DNA from: Hsuehochloa calcarea | Lineage: Eukaryota > Streptophyta > Magnoliopsida > Poales > Poaceae | Length of the DNA stretch: 64,000 nucleotides | Direction of reading: 5' to 3' | Assembly (NCBI GenBank): GCA_036346395.1 | Contig: CM070599.1 | Coordinates: 29,875,232 to 29,939,231 of the forward strand | In this document: piece by piece, positions 47,260-58,142 of the stretch | How positions within the stretch are numbered: the stretch's first letter is position 1 | How the letters are laid out: each line of letters starts with the position of its first letter | Translations under genes and position numbers: made by a program | The notes under the pieces: model-generated | The model's input: only the letters and a program-made list of their open reading frames with translations | The model's database searches: none | Told to the model about the DNA's origin: nothing

Positions 47260-50200
47260 TGTGACAACCCGCATCATTTGCACATTTGTTAGCATAAAAC
47301 ATTTCTAAATCAGTGCAGCATCATTTCATTGCATCAATATTTTTACAAGATTTATTTTACAACCATTTGCAGTGTTTCTGGCAACAAGTAATTAAAACCC
47401 TAGTCCTCTTCTTGCCTTCTTGTGGTAGCAGCCTTCCTCGTCGCCTTGTCCTCTGAGCGCCCGTCCGTAGAGCCATCTCGCGATCCGTTTTCCTCGCTCG
47501 TCAGGAAAATCAGAAAACGGTTAGTAAGCTTAGTTGAGAGCATTTTTCGTGAGCATTAAATTATAGAAGTTAGAGTATAGGAAGTGGCCGTCAGATTTCC
47601 CAAAGTGCAGTAGAGATACCCAGACCAACCGGAGTTAGTCGGCCCCTTGATCGTTAAGATGTCCAGACCACCCGAGGTCCTTCGGCATCTGTCACTTTCG
47701 TAGGTCTCCTCATCTGGCATTATTAGAATCCAACACCCACTGTTTGCAATTGCCAAAACCCCAGTATAAGCCCATAGTGCATATCTCAGTTCACCACACC
47801 CTCAGTCAAAGCGTCACAGGTGCAGGACAGTCATTCCAGAGCTTTCCCTCGCAATGCATTTCCCCTGGCCGAGCCCTCACAGAGCAGCAACCCATTCATT
47901 CCCCCTGGCCAGAGTGCATCCCCCCTTCAAAGCCAGTAGCAGGCCAGCAAATCCATCCCCCCAAAAACAGCAGCAGCAAGCAATACATTCCCCCTAGAAG
48001 CCATTCTCCTTCTCGAGCCTCACAAAGTAGAGCCACCACCCAGTTCTCAAGCCAGAAGCCTCCCACTATCAAGAGCAAGGCAAGATCAGGAGCTCAAGCA
48101 ACCACAACCACATCCCCTTTATTCCCCAACCAGCCAGAGCAAGAACTGAAGGCAAACTCAGCTCTACATCTCCCAGCCGAAGGCCAGCCCAGCAGCAGCA
48201 GCAAGGGAGCCAGTGGAAGAAGACAACCAAGGAGCTAGGAAGAAGAGGAGAGCACCAACACCAGAGCTAGCACTGCCATCCCCTTCTCCCAACCCAAATC
48301 CCAGTAGAGGTAATCTCAGTCACACCTCTGGATGCTTTGCACATACACATCATCCACACATAACCACCAGATCTCAGTGTCTAGCTCTCAGTTCACCCCA
48401 TCACAGAGCAGTAGGGGAAGGAATAGAGTAGGAGATTTGTGTGTAGACTTACCCATAGCAACTGAAGCCATCCACCACCTCCAACAGCCACCATCACCAG
48501 ATCCATCACCTTGTGCCTGCATGCATGTAGTACTAGTTAGCTTTAGGTTTTTCTCTCATCGGTGAGTGCTAGTAGTGGTGTAGCAGAGCGTAGCATTTGA
48601 GGAAGAGGGGGAAAGTGCGGTGGATCTGAGCCGGCGGCCAGCTGCTGGGAGGCCGAGCCGGGCCTGGCCGGAGTGCTCCGGGTAGGAGATCGGGCCGGGA
48701 GCAGCCCAGAACACCACAGGGTGGAGCGGTGCGCTTGGGCCGAGCGAAGCAGACTGGAGGCGGAGCTAGAGGAGCAGTGCGCCGGGGCTAGAGCCGAAGC
48801 CGAGGAGCAGGGCGACTTGCAGGGCAGCGCCGGGCCTTCGGCCGCACCGGGTGAAGAAGGAGGCGGCATAGGAACCGGAGGAGGCGCAGGGAGCGGAGTT
48901 GGAGCAGGCGAGGCGAGGCAGCGCCAAGGAGCCAGAGGCGGCAGGCCGGCTGGAGGCGATGGCGGCGGAGATCTCCGAGAGAGAGGGAGAGGTGCGAAGG
49001 AGTTGGCAGGGAAGGGGATTGGCGAAGGAAGAGGATGGGAGTAGTGTCGGCGGGGAAGGCGAGAGAGTGAGGAGGGGGTGAGGTTGAGTGTCGGCAGAGC
49101 CGAGGGTGTCGGCTGGGGTAGATTAGGAGGGGTTAAGTTAGCCGGTTAGGTTTAGTCGACTGGGTTAGAATTAGGGGTTAGGTTAGTAGATAGGGTTAGG
49201 AGGTGATTAGCCTGGTAGGTTAGTCAGTTAAGTGGTGATTAGGGTTAGGTGATTAAGTGATTAGAGTAGTTAGGTAATTAGGGATTAGAGAGTAGGGTTA
49301 GGAATTAGTTGTATAGTTTTTGAGTATAGGAAGATTTAGGGAACCGGTATAGCTCGTGTAGATTCTTGTAAGGCGTAGCAGAGTGTAAGCCCGAGTGGTA
49401 GTGCTTGTCGTGTGTTAGAACGTGCGCTAGGCAGTCGCGGCTGTAGAGCGAGTTAACCGTAGGACGATTTTAGCGGGAAAGTGCTAACTAGGTCGGGTTC
49501 TGAAAAGTTTTGTTAAATTAAAATTGGCTAACATAGGAGTTGTATTAGCATTTTATGCGCCTACTATCACTCAAACTCAACTAAGTATTTACGTATATAT
49601 TATTCGTGCTGTCGCATTGCTACAGAGGGCAAACCAGTGCCGACATGGGAAGCTGATAAGAGATTCGTCGACGCCAACCTTTCCTACAACTCCAAAAGCA
49701 AGCTATTCTCTTGAACATAAACATAGTTATGTTAAATGTAAACCGTATATTGCTCTATCATATATGTATTGCATCAAAACTATTTCTCAAAATCAAATTG
49801 GATTAAGATGATGAGAAAGATAAGAGAACAGAGATGATGAGATGAGATGAGAATGAGAATTACTAGGTGGGTAAAGGGGGCCCTGGCAGGGGAAACGAGA
49901 CGACGACGACGACGATGATGAGGTAAGAGGTGAGACCCCTTTACATATGGTTAGAATATAAGGATCAACAAAACTCTTACTCGGTTGGAAGCCGTAAATT
50001 CAGTGCCAACTATTTTTCCGTTTCGACGGGCAGAAAATGCTACCTTGTTACGTAATTAAGTTCTCCACAACGGGTTACATTGGAAGTATTAGGCACGGAA
50101 GAGAGCCGCCCCAAGGTGGAGTGTTGGGCACGGACGAGACCCGCCTCAACCAACATTACTGGAACTCGGTGTATGACGAGGTCAGCACCGTGACTAAATC

Positions 50201-51001
50201 AGCACCGACGAAAAGTAATGGGTGGAGGCATAACCACGTAACCTGGAAAACGTTCTGTATTATGAACTTGAAATCGCATCAAAGGAAATGCGATGGACCT
50301 AGCTCAGAGAGAGTTCAGAGTAGTTTTGGGTAAAGTGGTACGAGTTTACGCAGTGCTATATTAAATCATGAATTCATGCCAGTCTCCTGGATTTGAGTCT
50401 ACGGAACCGCTATGGGTATATCTTCTCTCCGAGTGACAAGTAGTATTCTCAGAATTAAAATTTACCACCTAATGTTTTAATGAGTTATTTTCAGAAAAGA
50501 GATGATTTAGAAAATGTGGTAAAGAACAGAGATCAGTCATGCAGTGCACCTTTTGCTATTAATGCTTGCTTAGTACGTTTGTATTCAACCTTGTTAGTAT
50601 TCTCCTTTGTAGATCCTAGTCCGGCCGGGAACTATCCCGAGTGCGACGAAGGACTTGCAGATACCGATGCAGCCGCAGGAGGAGAAGGCATCGACTACGA
50701 GGACCTGAGCGAGATGGGCGCCATCTTTAACTCGTGGGACGAATAGAAGGGCAGTACTTCAGAGCAGAACTACAGAAGCGGAGGAGCTCCCTTTTGTGTT
50801 TGTGTATTATTTGTACTAAAGACTATAGCCTTGCGTGGCTACTACTGTAATAAAGATATACATTTTCTATCTTATCGTTTCTCACAAGAACTCGATAAAC
50901 GGTTTGTTATTCGTTCGAAATGGCTGTTTCACCGGCAGCATTTAATAAGAATCCGCAAGGCTTGCCGCGATTATCCTGTATGAATGATATAGGGCGTCAC
51001 A
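47260..51001 (+). repeat. Solo LTR of 3.7 kb with perfect TTCAA duplication
   Basis: Begins TGTGACAACCCGCATCATTT and ends AGGGCGTCACA. TTCAA precedes it (47255-47259) and follows it (51002-51006). TGTGAC and GTCACA form the terminal inverted ends. No internal element sequence with primer-binding site or pol is present, so it is read as a solo LTR left by recombination between two LTRs. It holds a C-rich part (47800-48560), a GC-rich part (48590-49080), a GGTTAG-rich part (49130-49300), and an AATAAAG signal near 50852 with an acidic open frame just upstream. The strand is assigned from the position of that signal. Confidence 0.85.
50480..50746 (+). other. Acidic open frame near the end of the solo LTR
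   Basis: The last part reads DPSPAGNYPECDEGLADTDA then GGEGIDYEDLSEMGAIFNSW and a stop, with a splice-acceptor-like TTTGTAG just before DPSPAG (about 50614). Codon use in this stretch is G/C-rich at third positions, unlike its AT-rich flank. No family is recognised. It could be a captured exon or an LTR-encoded tail. Confidence 0.35.
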
Positions 51002-51236
51002 TTCAAACAGCTTCAGGACAAAAAAAAAAAGATGCCTTGCATTTTACAACCAACTTCAGTCCATAATCAAGGGAATATTGTGGAGTGCATGCGTAACACG
51101 TGACGTTAATTTGTGGAGTGCATGCGTGGCACGTGACGTTAACACTCGGTACTTGGGTGGTATACTTGTAGGTGGGCATAAACCAAACAACACACCAAGA
51201 CTAAAGAATGAACCGTCTAGATGTCACTTGGTCGAA

Positions 51237-51243
51237 TATAAAG
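51237..51243 (+). promoter_or_regulatory. Possible TATA box of the aldo-keto reductase
   Basis: TATAAAG about 124 bases before the start codon, followed by a CCGGCCGGCCGGCC tract and a leader. The position fits a plant core promoter. No other nearby TATA box is better. Confidence 0.5.
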
Positions 51244-51366
51244 CCGGCCGGCCGGCCGTGACGGACGGCACGCGCGCCTGCACTGCAGTATTGCACGTCT
51301 ACACGCCCACACAGGCACATCACAAGCGCCGCCTCCGACGCAGCTGATCACTTGCAGAGACGGCGC

Positions 51367-53257
51367 ATGGCCTCGCCGGGGAAGAGGACGCCGGTTGTGG
51401 TGCCGGAGGTGGCCCTGCGTTCGGGCAACGCGAGGCCCATGCCGGCGATCGGCATGGGCTCGGCGGCGTTCCCAGTTATGCCGGAGGCCTTAAAGAACGC
51501 CGTGCTGGCGGCGGCCGAGGTCGGCTTCCGCCACTTCGACACCGCCGCTATGTACATGACGGAGCAGCCGCTCGGTGAGGCCATCGCTGAAGCAATACAA
51601 CGCGGGATCATAAAATCCCGGGAGGAGGTGTTCGTCACGTCCAAGCTGTGGTGCACCCAGTGCCACCCGCACCTCGTGCTCCCGTCCCTCCGTGAAAGCC
51701 TACAGTAAGACACGACCACTCGTAAAAATAATTTAACATCCAATACAAGGCAGCACAGCTAGTAGTTCTACATAATCTCGATGTATATTTTTTCTCATGT
51801 TCTTGTGAGAGCAGTAACCTGCAGATGGAGTACGTCGATCTGTACCTGATCCACTGGCCGGTCAGCCTGAAGCCCGCGCCGCCCACGTTTCCGGTCAAAA
51901 GGGAGGACGCCTGCCCGTTCGACTTCGAGGGCGTGTGGCAGGTGATGGAGGAATGCCAGCGGCTCGGGCTCGCCAAGGCGATCGGCGTCAGCAACTTCAC
52001 CACCAAGCACCTCGACAGGCTCCTGGCATCTGCCACTATCCCCCCTGCAGTGAACCAGGTTAGCTGCTGGTTGATTTAAGTTAATCTGCACGCCGTTCTT
52101 GCTTCTTTAGAGGAATAACACGTGCGACGTTACTGAATATCGAGTTGCATACACTAATTAGTTCACCCAATAGCTTAAGCTCGGAGATAACAGAGTTAAG
52201 ACGTAGAATAGAAATAAGCTGCAATTATTACTTTTAATTGTGTCAGGCGGGTCTTTAACTCAATATCTTTTTACTATGATACATGTTGAGTTATATACAC
52301 CAACCAATTCACCTAACAACTTAAACTGAGGAAACACTTCAACACTGAATACTGATGTTTTGGAAGTGATCTTAATTTTAGCAAGTCGTCACTCGAAAGA
52401 ACTCTTCCTGTGATCCGCAGGTGGAGATGAACCCAGTTTGGCAGCAGAGGAAGCTAAGGGCGTACTGTGCAGAGAAGGGCATCCACGTCGCGGCGTACTC
52501 TCCGTTGGGAGGGCAGAACTGGTCAGGAGAAGGAAACGCCGTGCTGGAATCTGAGGTGCTCGCGGAGATAGCGAAGGCCAGAGGAAAGAGCATCGCACAG
52601 GTAGATCGATCGGCAGATAGATCAGCTAGATTGTGCACTTCAAGTTTGCCTCATTTCTGACGAAGGCCAGAGGAAAGGGCTGTTAAATTCAACTTTAATT
52701 TATCTCACATCCACATCCACATCCACATCCACATCCATCTTGACTCTTAAGCACACCTGGGCGGAGGGAGCGGGGGCTAGGTGTTGTTAGTTTTACTTAG
52801 TCTCCTCATCAAATCTAATGAAATAGTATAATTTATTTGGCTTCCTCATCGGTAAATCCTGGCCCCGTCCCTCCCTGTCTAGATATTATTGTCAAGTAGT
52901 GTGGAATTTTATTGGTTTGAGAATGATGGGTTAAGCGATTGCCACCATATCTAATGTCATTGTTTGAGGATGTGTGGTTTGGCTTAGTGCAATTTTTTCA
53001 AATGAATATCGATATGCAGCGATAATTTCTGGGACACATACGTTTTGTTATTTTGACCTGATCGAGAAATATTAGACCAGGTTTACACACGATAGTAACA
53101 AGTTTCTGCACTAGTACCGTTTCCACTTCAGGGATACTGTCTAGCTACTGCTAGTTGGGGTGAATAATGTAGTACTATAGTCCAGTGTTTGGTGAAGTGA
53201 TCACCATAGTTCTACAGTCACATAATCAAAGATCATGCTGTCCCTTTCATGCTTACA

Positions 53258-53298
<41 letters not shown>

Positions 53299-53540
53299 TA
53301 CTTCCTCAGCTGTCATTGAGATGGATTTATGAGCAAGGAGCGACCCCAATCGTCAAGAGCTTCAACAAGGACAGGCTTAAAGCAAACCTTGGCATCTTCG
53401 ACTGGGAGTTGAGCGACGTAGACCTGCTCAAGATCAGCCAGATCCCACAGAAGAAGATTGTCACAGCTACAGGCTTGTTCGCGCCAGACGGCGAGTTCAC
53501 AACGGTTGATCTTTCCGACATGGAAATTGTCGAGGAATAG
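51367..53540 (+). CDS. Aldo-keto reductase, AKR4 type, DMAS-like (4 exons)
   Basis: NADPH-dependent reductase of carbonyl compounds, probably cytosolic. Exons: 51367-51704, 51815-52058, 52421-52600, 53310-53540; the joined frame is open for 330 residues, the usual AKR length of about 320 plus a short N-terminal tail. The catalytic tetrad is present: Asp58 and Tyr63 (FDTAAMYMTE), Lys93 (VTSKLWC), His126 (YLIHWPV). GVSNFTTKHLDRLL, NQVEMNPVWQQRKLRAYC and AYSPLGGQNW are family hallmarks; the cofactor phosphate region IVKSFNKDRLKANL is kept. Closest families recalled are the grass deoxymugineic acid synthase (AKR4B) group and related NAD(P)H-dependent oxidoreductases; the substrate cannot be told. 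All introns are GT-AG. The ATG is the first in frame after the leader. Confidence 0.9.
52707..52738 (+). repeat. (CACATC)n microsatellite in reductase intron 3
   Basis: CACATC repeated five times or so. It is intronic. Confidence 0.8.
53261..53297 (+). repeat. (TTA)n microsatellite next to the last exon
   Basis: About twelve TTA units end 12 bases before the exon 4 acceptor, replacing the usual polypyrimidine tract except for CTACTTCCTCAG. Confidence 0.85.
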
Positions 53541-53980
53541 GTACCAAAAATGTCCGCTCTACAGTTTCTGTAAAGCATGTGTAAAACACTTTAATAAGGC
53601 AGATGCCGTTTGTTCGTACCAATATTACGCTGTAACTTCTTCGGTAAAGATTGGAATCTGTTGTATATCAGCCCATCAGAGCACCCAATAGACGTGGACA
53701 TTTTATCTACTAACCGTTACCCGTGCGTTGCAATAGAACTCCAAAGGAGAGTGATATATATCAACAGACGGTATCATAAACCATATAATAAATATTAATT
53801 TTATTTCACACATATAAACAGAACATTAACTCAGCATACGGTATCACCTGTTACTACTACTACCCGGAAATTAAAATTTTGAGTTCATAGATTGTTTAAC
53901 TTTAGAAGTTCAACTTGATGCCAACTTCCATCACCGACGCGCTGTCCAGTTTTGGCCATTGCCAGCCGGCAATGAAGAGG

Positions 53981-54068
53981 GCGGCGCATCCCTCTGGCCG
54001 ACGACCACCTCCTTCTCTTGTAGCGTCATGAACTCATCCATTGAGGCACCGAATCGCTCAAACATGCT
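53981..54068 (-). pseudogene. Second, short copy of the RRP6-like segment
   Basis: Reads SMFERFGASMDEFMTLQEKE then GQRDAP, matching FERFSASMDEFMVLREKE then GQRDAP in the larger RRP6-like piece at 54302-54940. It is a separate, more diverged copy about 500 bases downstream in the element sense. Confidence 0.75.
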
Positions 54069-54301
54069 TTATTTGCATTGCACATTCTATTTCTGCATAT
54101 TCAGAATATCAGATGATACATCATCATCCATGTTCAATACTTGTCGATCTTCCAATTGCTAGGATTCTCTACATGCCTCACTAAACAAATGTTGATCCTT
54201 TTACTTCCATGCATCTTTTTCATTCTAATCACACTAATCAGGAACTATGGGCAGAAAGATGAAATGTGAGAATAGCATAAATATATGTAGCAAACACTAA
54301 C

Positions 54302-54940
54302 CAATGGGTGGACGGCACGGGCACCGTCATCGCTCCGCTGAAGCCAGACATGCTCGAATGGCTTGCTCATGTTGTCCACCACAATGCGGTACATGTCCTG
54401 AGGCCGCAGGATGGTGGGGATGTGGAAGAGCACCTTTACCTTTGTCCCTAGTGCGGCCAACTTGTCCGTGGTAGCCATCCTCACAGAGCCAGAACCCTCA
54501 AAGGCCTCACCTTTACCAATGCCTTCCTCGCCACTACCCATCTTCTTCTTCTTCTTCTTCTTGTCGTAAACAACCTGGAACCTGTCCCCCCACCGCCTCC
54601 TCCGGCGCGTCCCTCTGACCGGCGGCCTTCTCCTTCTCCCGTAGCACCATGAACTCGTCCATTGAGGCGCTGAACCGCTCGAACAGGTCGTCGTCCCAGT
54701 CGTGGCCATCGTCTAGGTCATCCTGGGGGAACGACGGCTGCTTGTTCGGGAGGAGCAGGGTGGCGCTGATAATGTCGAGGGATCAGCCTTGGTGGCGGTG
54801 GCGCCCACTGTGGACTTGAAGGAGGGTAAGTTGTTGTAGAAGTGGAAGTCGCGGGAGGATTGGAGCATGCGGGAGTGGCCGAAGAGGCGGGTGGCAGCCG
54901 CCGCGAGGGACCCCGACGAGGCCTCAATGGTGGACGAATC
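54302..54940 (-). pseudogene. RRP6-like exosome nuclease, N-terminal fragment
   Basis: RRP6/exosome component 10 proteins are nuclear 3'-5' exonucleases. The - strand reads LQSSRDFHFYNNLPSFKSTV (about 54840-54860), then in another frame DDLFERFSASMDEFMVLREK, GDRFQVVYDKKKKKKKMGS and HIPTILRPQDMYRIVVDNMS, ending at HPL before a GT donor at 54301. These belong to the N-terminal PMC2NT region and the linker before the exonuclease domain; catalytic and HRDC domains are absent. Frames shift at least twice. No start Met or later exons are visible. The AAG-rich tract at about 54541-54563 encodes the lysine run. Confidence 0.72.
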
Positions 54941-55154
54941 TAAATAAAGTGTAAAGCCGATAAATAATCACAATACATAAAGCATGCTCCACGTACACAC
55001 TTACAATCTCAGTTGTCGCCCTTTGGCATATTCTGCCGCTTCTGAATATGAAAATTACCAACATTTTCAGAGCATATTAGATCAAAACTTGCAGTAAAAC
55101 AATCTTAGTATGGAGAACCTAGGAATGAATTGCATTATATTTTACTAGTCTAGA

Positions 55155-56355
55155 GAGCAGTATGCACGAATAGAGGCCCAAGAAAACTACCACCTATTCC
55201 AACTGACACAACATTCGTCAATGCTTTTCCAGTTGCCCCAACCTGCATTCCAAGAAGTAGCGGTGAACAATCATTTATGTTTGTACCACATTTACTAAGT
55301 TCAAGAATTGTTTCAAGATTACCCATGATCCACTCCTAAAAGTTTTTGAAAACTGCTTGATTTTATCTTTAACACTCCAAACTTCGGGGGCCATATTCAT
55401 GCCATCACTGTTTATGACTGCGTTTCTTGTAGCCCTTAGAACTACATGAAGCACTAACATGTTCTCTGTGCTATTTATCTAACAAAACCAATCAAAGTTG
55501 CGTTATAAATTTATTCCAGCAATTTCAAACAATTTATGCAGACCTAGACAACTTAAAGATGGTCAGAATGTTTGTCTAAAATTATTCCATCATAACTCAA
55601 TTTTATTTTTTCTCAAGAACACACAAACTGTCAAGCTTTACTAAGCAATTACATGCAAGCTAAAAATATATGTATCCAAAATTCTATGGCAATGTACTTT
55701 TTTACATATTAGTATATACTGAACAAACAATTGTGATGGATCAACTAAACAATGGTTGCGAATTGCAGTACTTACCCAGTCACGTCTAAACATCTTTTCA
55801 ATCTTGTCCTCGATCTTTGCAGCCTATAATAAATCCAATAGATATCAAATTACTACGCAAGTGGACAATCCCACCACCTAAATGATGCAAAGAAAGTATC
55901 AAATAGGCATCACCTTTGCCAATTTGAACAGCTTCTCCATGGTCTCCCCAGTCGCCTGCTGCCTCGAGTAATCCAGAAATATCCCTTCATATTCCCTGTC
56001 AACCAACCATCACCTCAGCTAAGCAAACGGAACCCACACACGCAAGGGCGGAAACTTCACAAGCACACAGATAAAATCCCTACGCTGTCATTGCCTTGCA
56101 GCGCTCGGCATCGGCCATCAGGTCGCGCAGGTGCATCTTTTGGATCGCACTGATGTGCGCCTGCTCCCCATGCGTGACAATACGAAACCACTGTGAGACT
56201 ACCAATCTAACCGGAGCATAATACCCAAAAAAATCCACAGCAATGTGATCAAAATATATATCAAAATAGTGGTATATTGCGTATAGCATCATCAGTTCAT
56301 GCACCTGGAGGGCATTCCACTGTTTGGTATCGCATATTAGCGCCAATGACACCAT
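55155..56355 (-). pseudogene. PGI: Cytosolic glucose-6-phosphate isomerase, 5' part (exons 1-6)
   Basis: The isomerase interconverts glucose 6-phosphate and fructose 6-phosphate. On the - strand: exon 1 56305-56355 (MVSLALICDTKQWNALQ), exon 2 56084-56160 (AHISAIQKMHLRDLMADAER), exon 3 55914-55996 (EYEGIFLDYSRQQATGETME), exon 4 55776-55823 (AAKIEDKIEKMFRRDW), exon 5 55323-55478 (INSTENMLVLHVVLRATRNA ... SVKDKIKQFSKTFRSGSW), exon 6 from 55242 (GATGKALTNVVSVGIGGSFL, GPLFVHTAL) to a stop near 55155. Intron borders are GT-AG where seen. Homology then ends, so about three quarters of the enzyme, including most active-site residues, is missing. The normal 5' leader appears to be kept upstream (to about 56640). 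Confidence 0.8.
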
Positions 56356-56746
56356 GGGTGCTGCAACAAGAACCAAATGATCACAAAACCAACAAAAGGA
56401 TCAGCATAGCCGCATCTAGCTGCGCCCGAAACTAGAATCGACCAAATCGAACCGCTAGGTACCGGATCGAGCCATGCGGCAAACCAACGGGGTAGCGAAT
56501 GATTCGAAGACAAGATCGGTAGAGATCAGATGAAATTGCAACAGTGGCAAGGAAAAATCGAGGGGATTCGGGGCGAAACTATGCCGGGAGAGAGGGGCGA
56601 TCGGTGGATGAGGAAGTGAATCTGCTCTTCGCTTCTTGTGGTTCTCTCTCGGCTTTTTTTCTTCTAGAGAGCATGTAAATAAAGTGTACATCATCACTCG
56701 CCACGACGGGTGGATGGGTAGGGCGGCAGTTTGATGTATTTTAATT

Positions 56747-56960
56747 CACTACTACAAAATAAATTATACTAATTTTATTTTTAGAACCGTCTGTGTTATC
56801 ATAAACGGTGTTTAAATAGAACTGTACCATGACGTGGCGCGCTACTTGGCAGACCAAGTTCACCTTATTTTTGTTGAACATGCATCTCTCTCTGTGTTTG
56901 AATGCGATTCAAATATTTGAATTTGAGACTTTATTAGGTGATGATGACAGGTTGATGAGG
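56747..56960 (+). mobile_element. Lone CACTA-type terminus
   Basis: CACTACTACAAAA at 56747-56759, preceded by ATT, is the terminal motif of CACTA elements, with the element body to the right. Subterminal ACCGTCTGTGTTATC and AAACGGTG follow. No partner terminus was found, so it is a truncated remnant. Confidence 0.5.
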
Positions 56961-56962
56961 AC

Positions 56963-57106
56963 ATGACCCCTATGGATACAACCATATTTGTTATGCTTGT
57001 TGTTCCAAATACAAGAGCCCGTACGCTTCACTTAAATTATCAGGTGAGGTTGCTTTTAGGAGTGTCTTTATATTATATGAACTATATGATGCTACCTAAT
57101 GATGAA

Positions 57107-57137
<31 letters not shown>

Positions 57138-57140
57138 GCA
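56963..57140 (+). pseudogene. Degraded gypsy polyprotein tail
   Basis: Reads MTPMDTTIFVMLVV then NTRARTLHLNYQVRLLLG. This parallels the tail at 63471-63818 (GPMTRARARQLNHQVNA). An (AT)n tract at about 57108-57134 lies within it. Confidence 0.5.
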
Positions 57141-57149
57141 CCATATCAC

Positions 57150-57932
57150 TTTTGGTCCAAGACAAGCAAACAGTTCGAGCTGGACCCGTTTTGTAATTCA
57201 GTTCGGCCTCCGGAATCAGCCTGACAGCACCAACTTAAAATAGACATAACTTTTGCAAACGAAGTCCGATTCGGGTGTTCTTGGGCTTGTTGGAAAGCTA
57301 ACGTCGAGATCTTTACAACGGATCTAGCCTCACCTCCAAATTTCTTTTGTAGACTTCAAAATTGTCAAAAGAAGGTACTATATCACTGATTTAGGCTGAT
57401 TTGGGCGTTGTAATCGTATCGGAATTGGACCATATGCCGGCGGACCACCTGGGTCGTGGTTACTGTTCACATGAACAGTAACCTACGAGTTTAGTCCCAC
57501 CCCGCTATTTTTTTAGATTTGTGGCTCCTCATCCCCTATTTAAAGAGGACGCACCCCTCTAGTTTCCTTGGATTTTGTTTGATTAGTTTCTCTATTGTGA
57601 AAACTCTCGTTCTTCGCTTGTGTCGACTAGACCAACCGTAAAGGACCTCTTACGGAATCCCTCCTTTTGAACTCAACCATATATTTGCAATTCAGATTAT
57701 TTTTTACCTCGTTCTTGCTTGCTTCTTCGGTGTATGCAGGAATTGATCTTCGTGATCAGGTCATCCGGGTATTCATGCACAGTTGATAACGACTTGTCGA
57801 GCAGTTCAGCGATTGTGTGGTTTCGAGCTTTGCGTGTTCGTAGCCAGGATCGTGAGAGTTGAGCGACGACTACCGAACTTATTGTTCTCATCGAAAGATC
57901 GGGCCAACAAACAAGGACCTTCGGGTTCATCA
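57150..57932 (+). repeat. Gypsy 5' LTR part
   Basis: Its early part matches the last 260 bases of the window (GGCCATAACTTTTAA-like, TTGGAAAGCT, GGATCT.G.CTCACCTCCAA). A TTTAAAGAGGACGCACCCC region near 57540 looks like a promoter. It ends TTCATCA before a primer-binding site. The start is uncertain. Confidence 0.6.
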
Positions 57933-57934
57933 AG

Positions 57935-57946
57935 TGGTATCAGGGC
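57935..57946 (+). other. Primer-binding site, initiator Met tRNA type
   Basis: TGGTATCAGGGC, one base different from TGGTATCAGAGC, directly after the LTR end at 57932. Short leader sequence follows to about 58134 and again after the MITE. Confidence 0.75.
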
Positions 57947-58142
57947 TACAGTTCATTGGTGAGAGTTTTCAGTTTTCTAGTAGTAGATTCATTTTTCAAA
58001 CCTAGAATCCAGAAAATTGACAAAAGAAAAAAAAATCGCTTCTATCATCCATACCGAGCCATTTGAGCCTTTGTATGAATTTATCGGTTGCCGAACTTAT
58101 GTATGAAATTTATCACTTATGTTGAACTTGTGTCGTGTCGGT

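Larger units (their letters stand above)
53709..56745 (-). mobile_element. Probable Helitron carrying gene fragments
   Basis: The - strand at 53709-53735 reads TTGCAACGCACGGG then TAACGGTTAGT, close to the 3' end of grass Helitrons (GTTGCAACGCACGGG ... CTAGT). Upstream on the same strand are fragments of two unrelated genes, an RRP6-like nuclease (two pieces) and glucose-6-phosphate isomerase (exons 1-6), with introns kept, all in the same orientation as the element. Same-strand, intron-containing multi-gene capture is the usual Helitron habit. No clear 5' TC end was found, the terminal C of CTAGT is T here, and the hairpin is incomplete. The 5' limit at 56745 is only the last unclaimed base before a CACTA end. 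Confidence 0.5.

Noticed and set aside
48673..49044. Open frame of 123 codons, glycine/glutamate-rich, in the solo LTR
   Set aside because: The region is GC-rich and open in several frames at once, so the frame is expected by chance.
57965..57985. TTTTCTAGTAGTAG as the other end of the CACTA remnant at 56747
   Set aside because: It lies beside ATT like the left end, but the last bases are GTAG rather than GTG, and the sequence follows a primer-binding site as an ordinary gypsy leader. No subterminal similarity.
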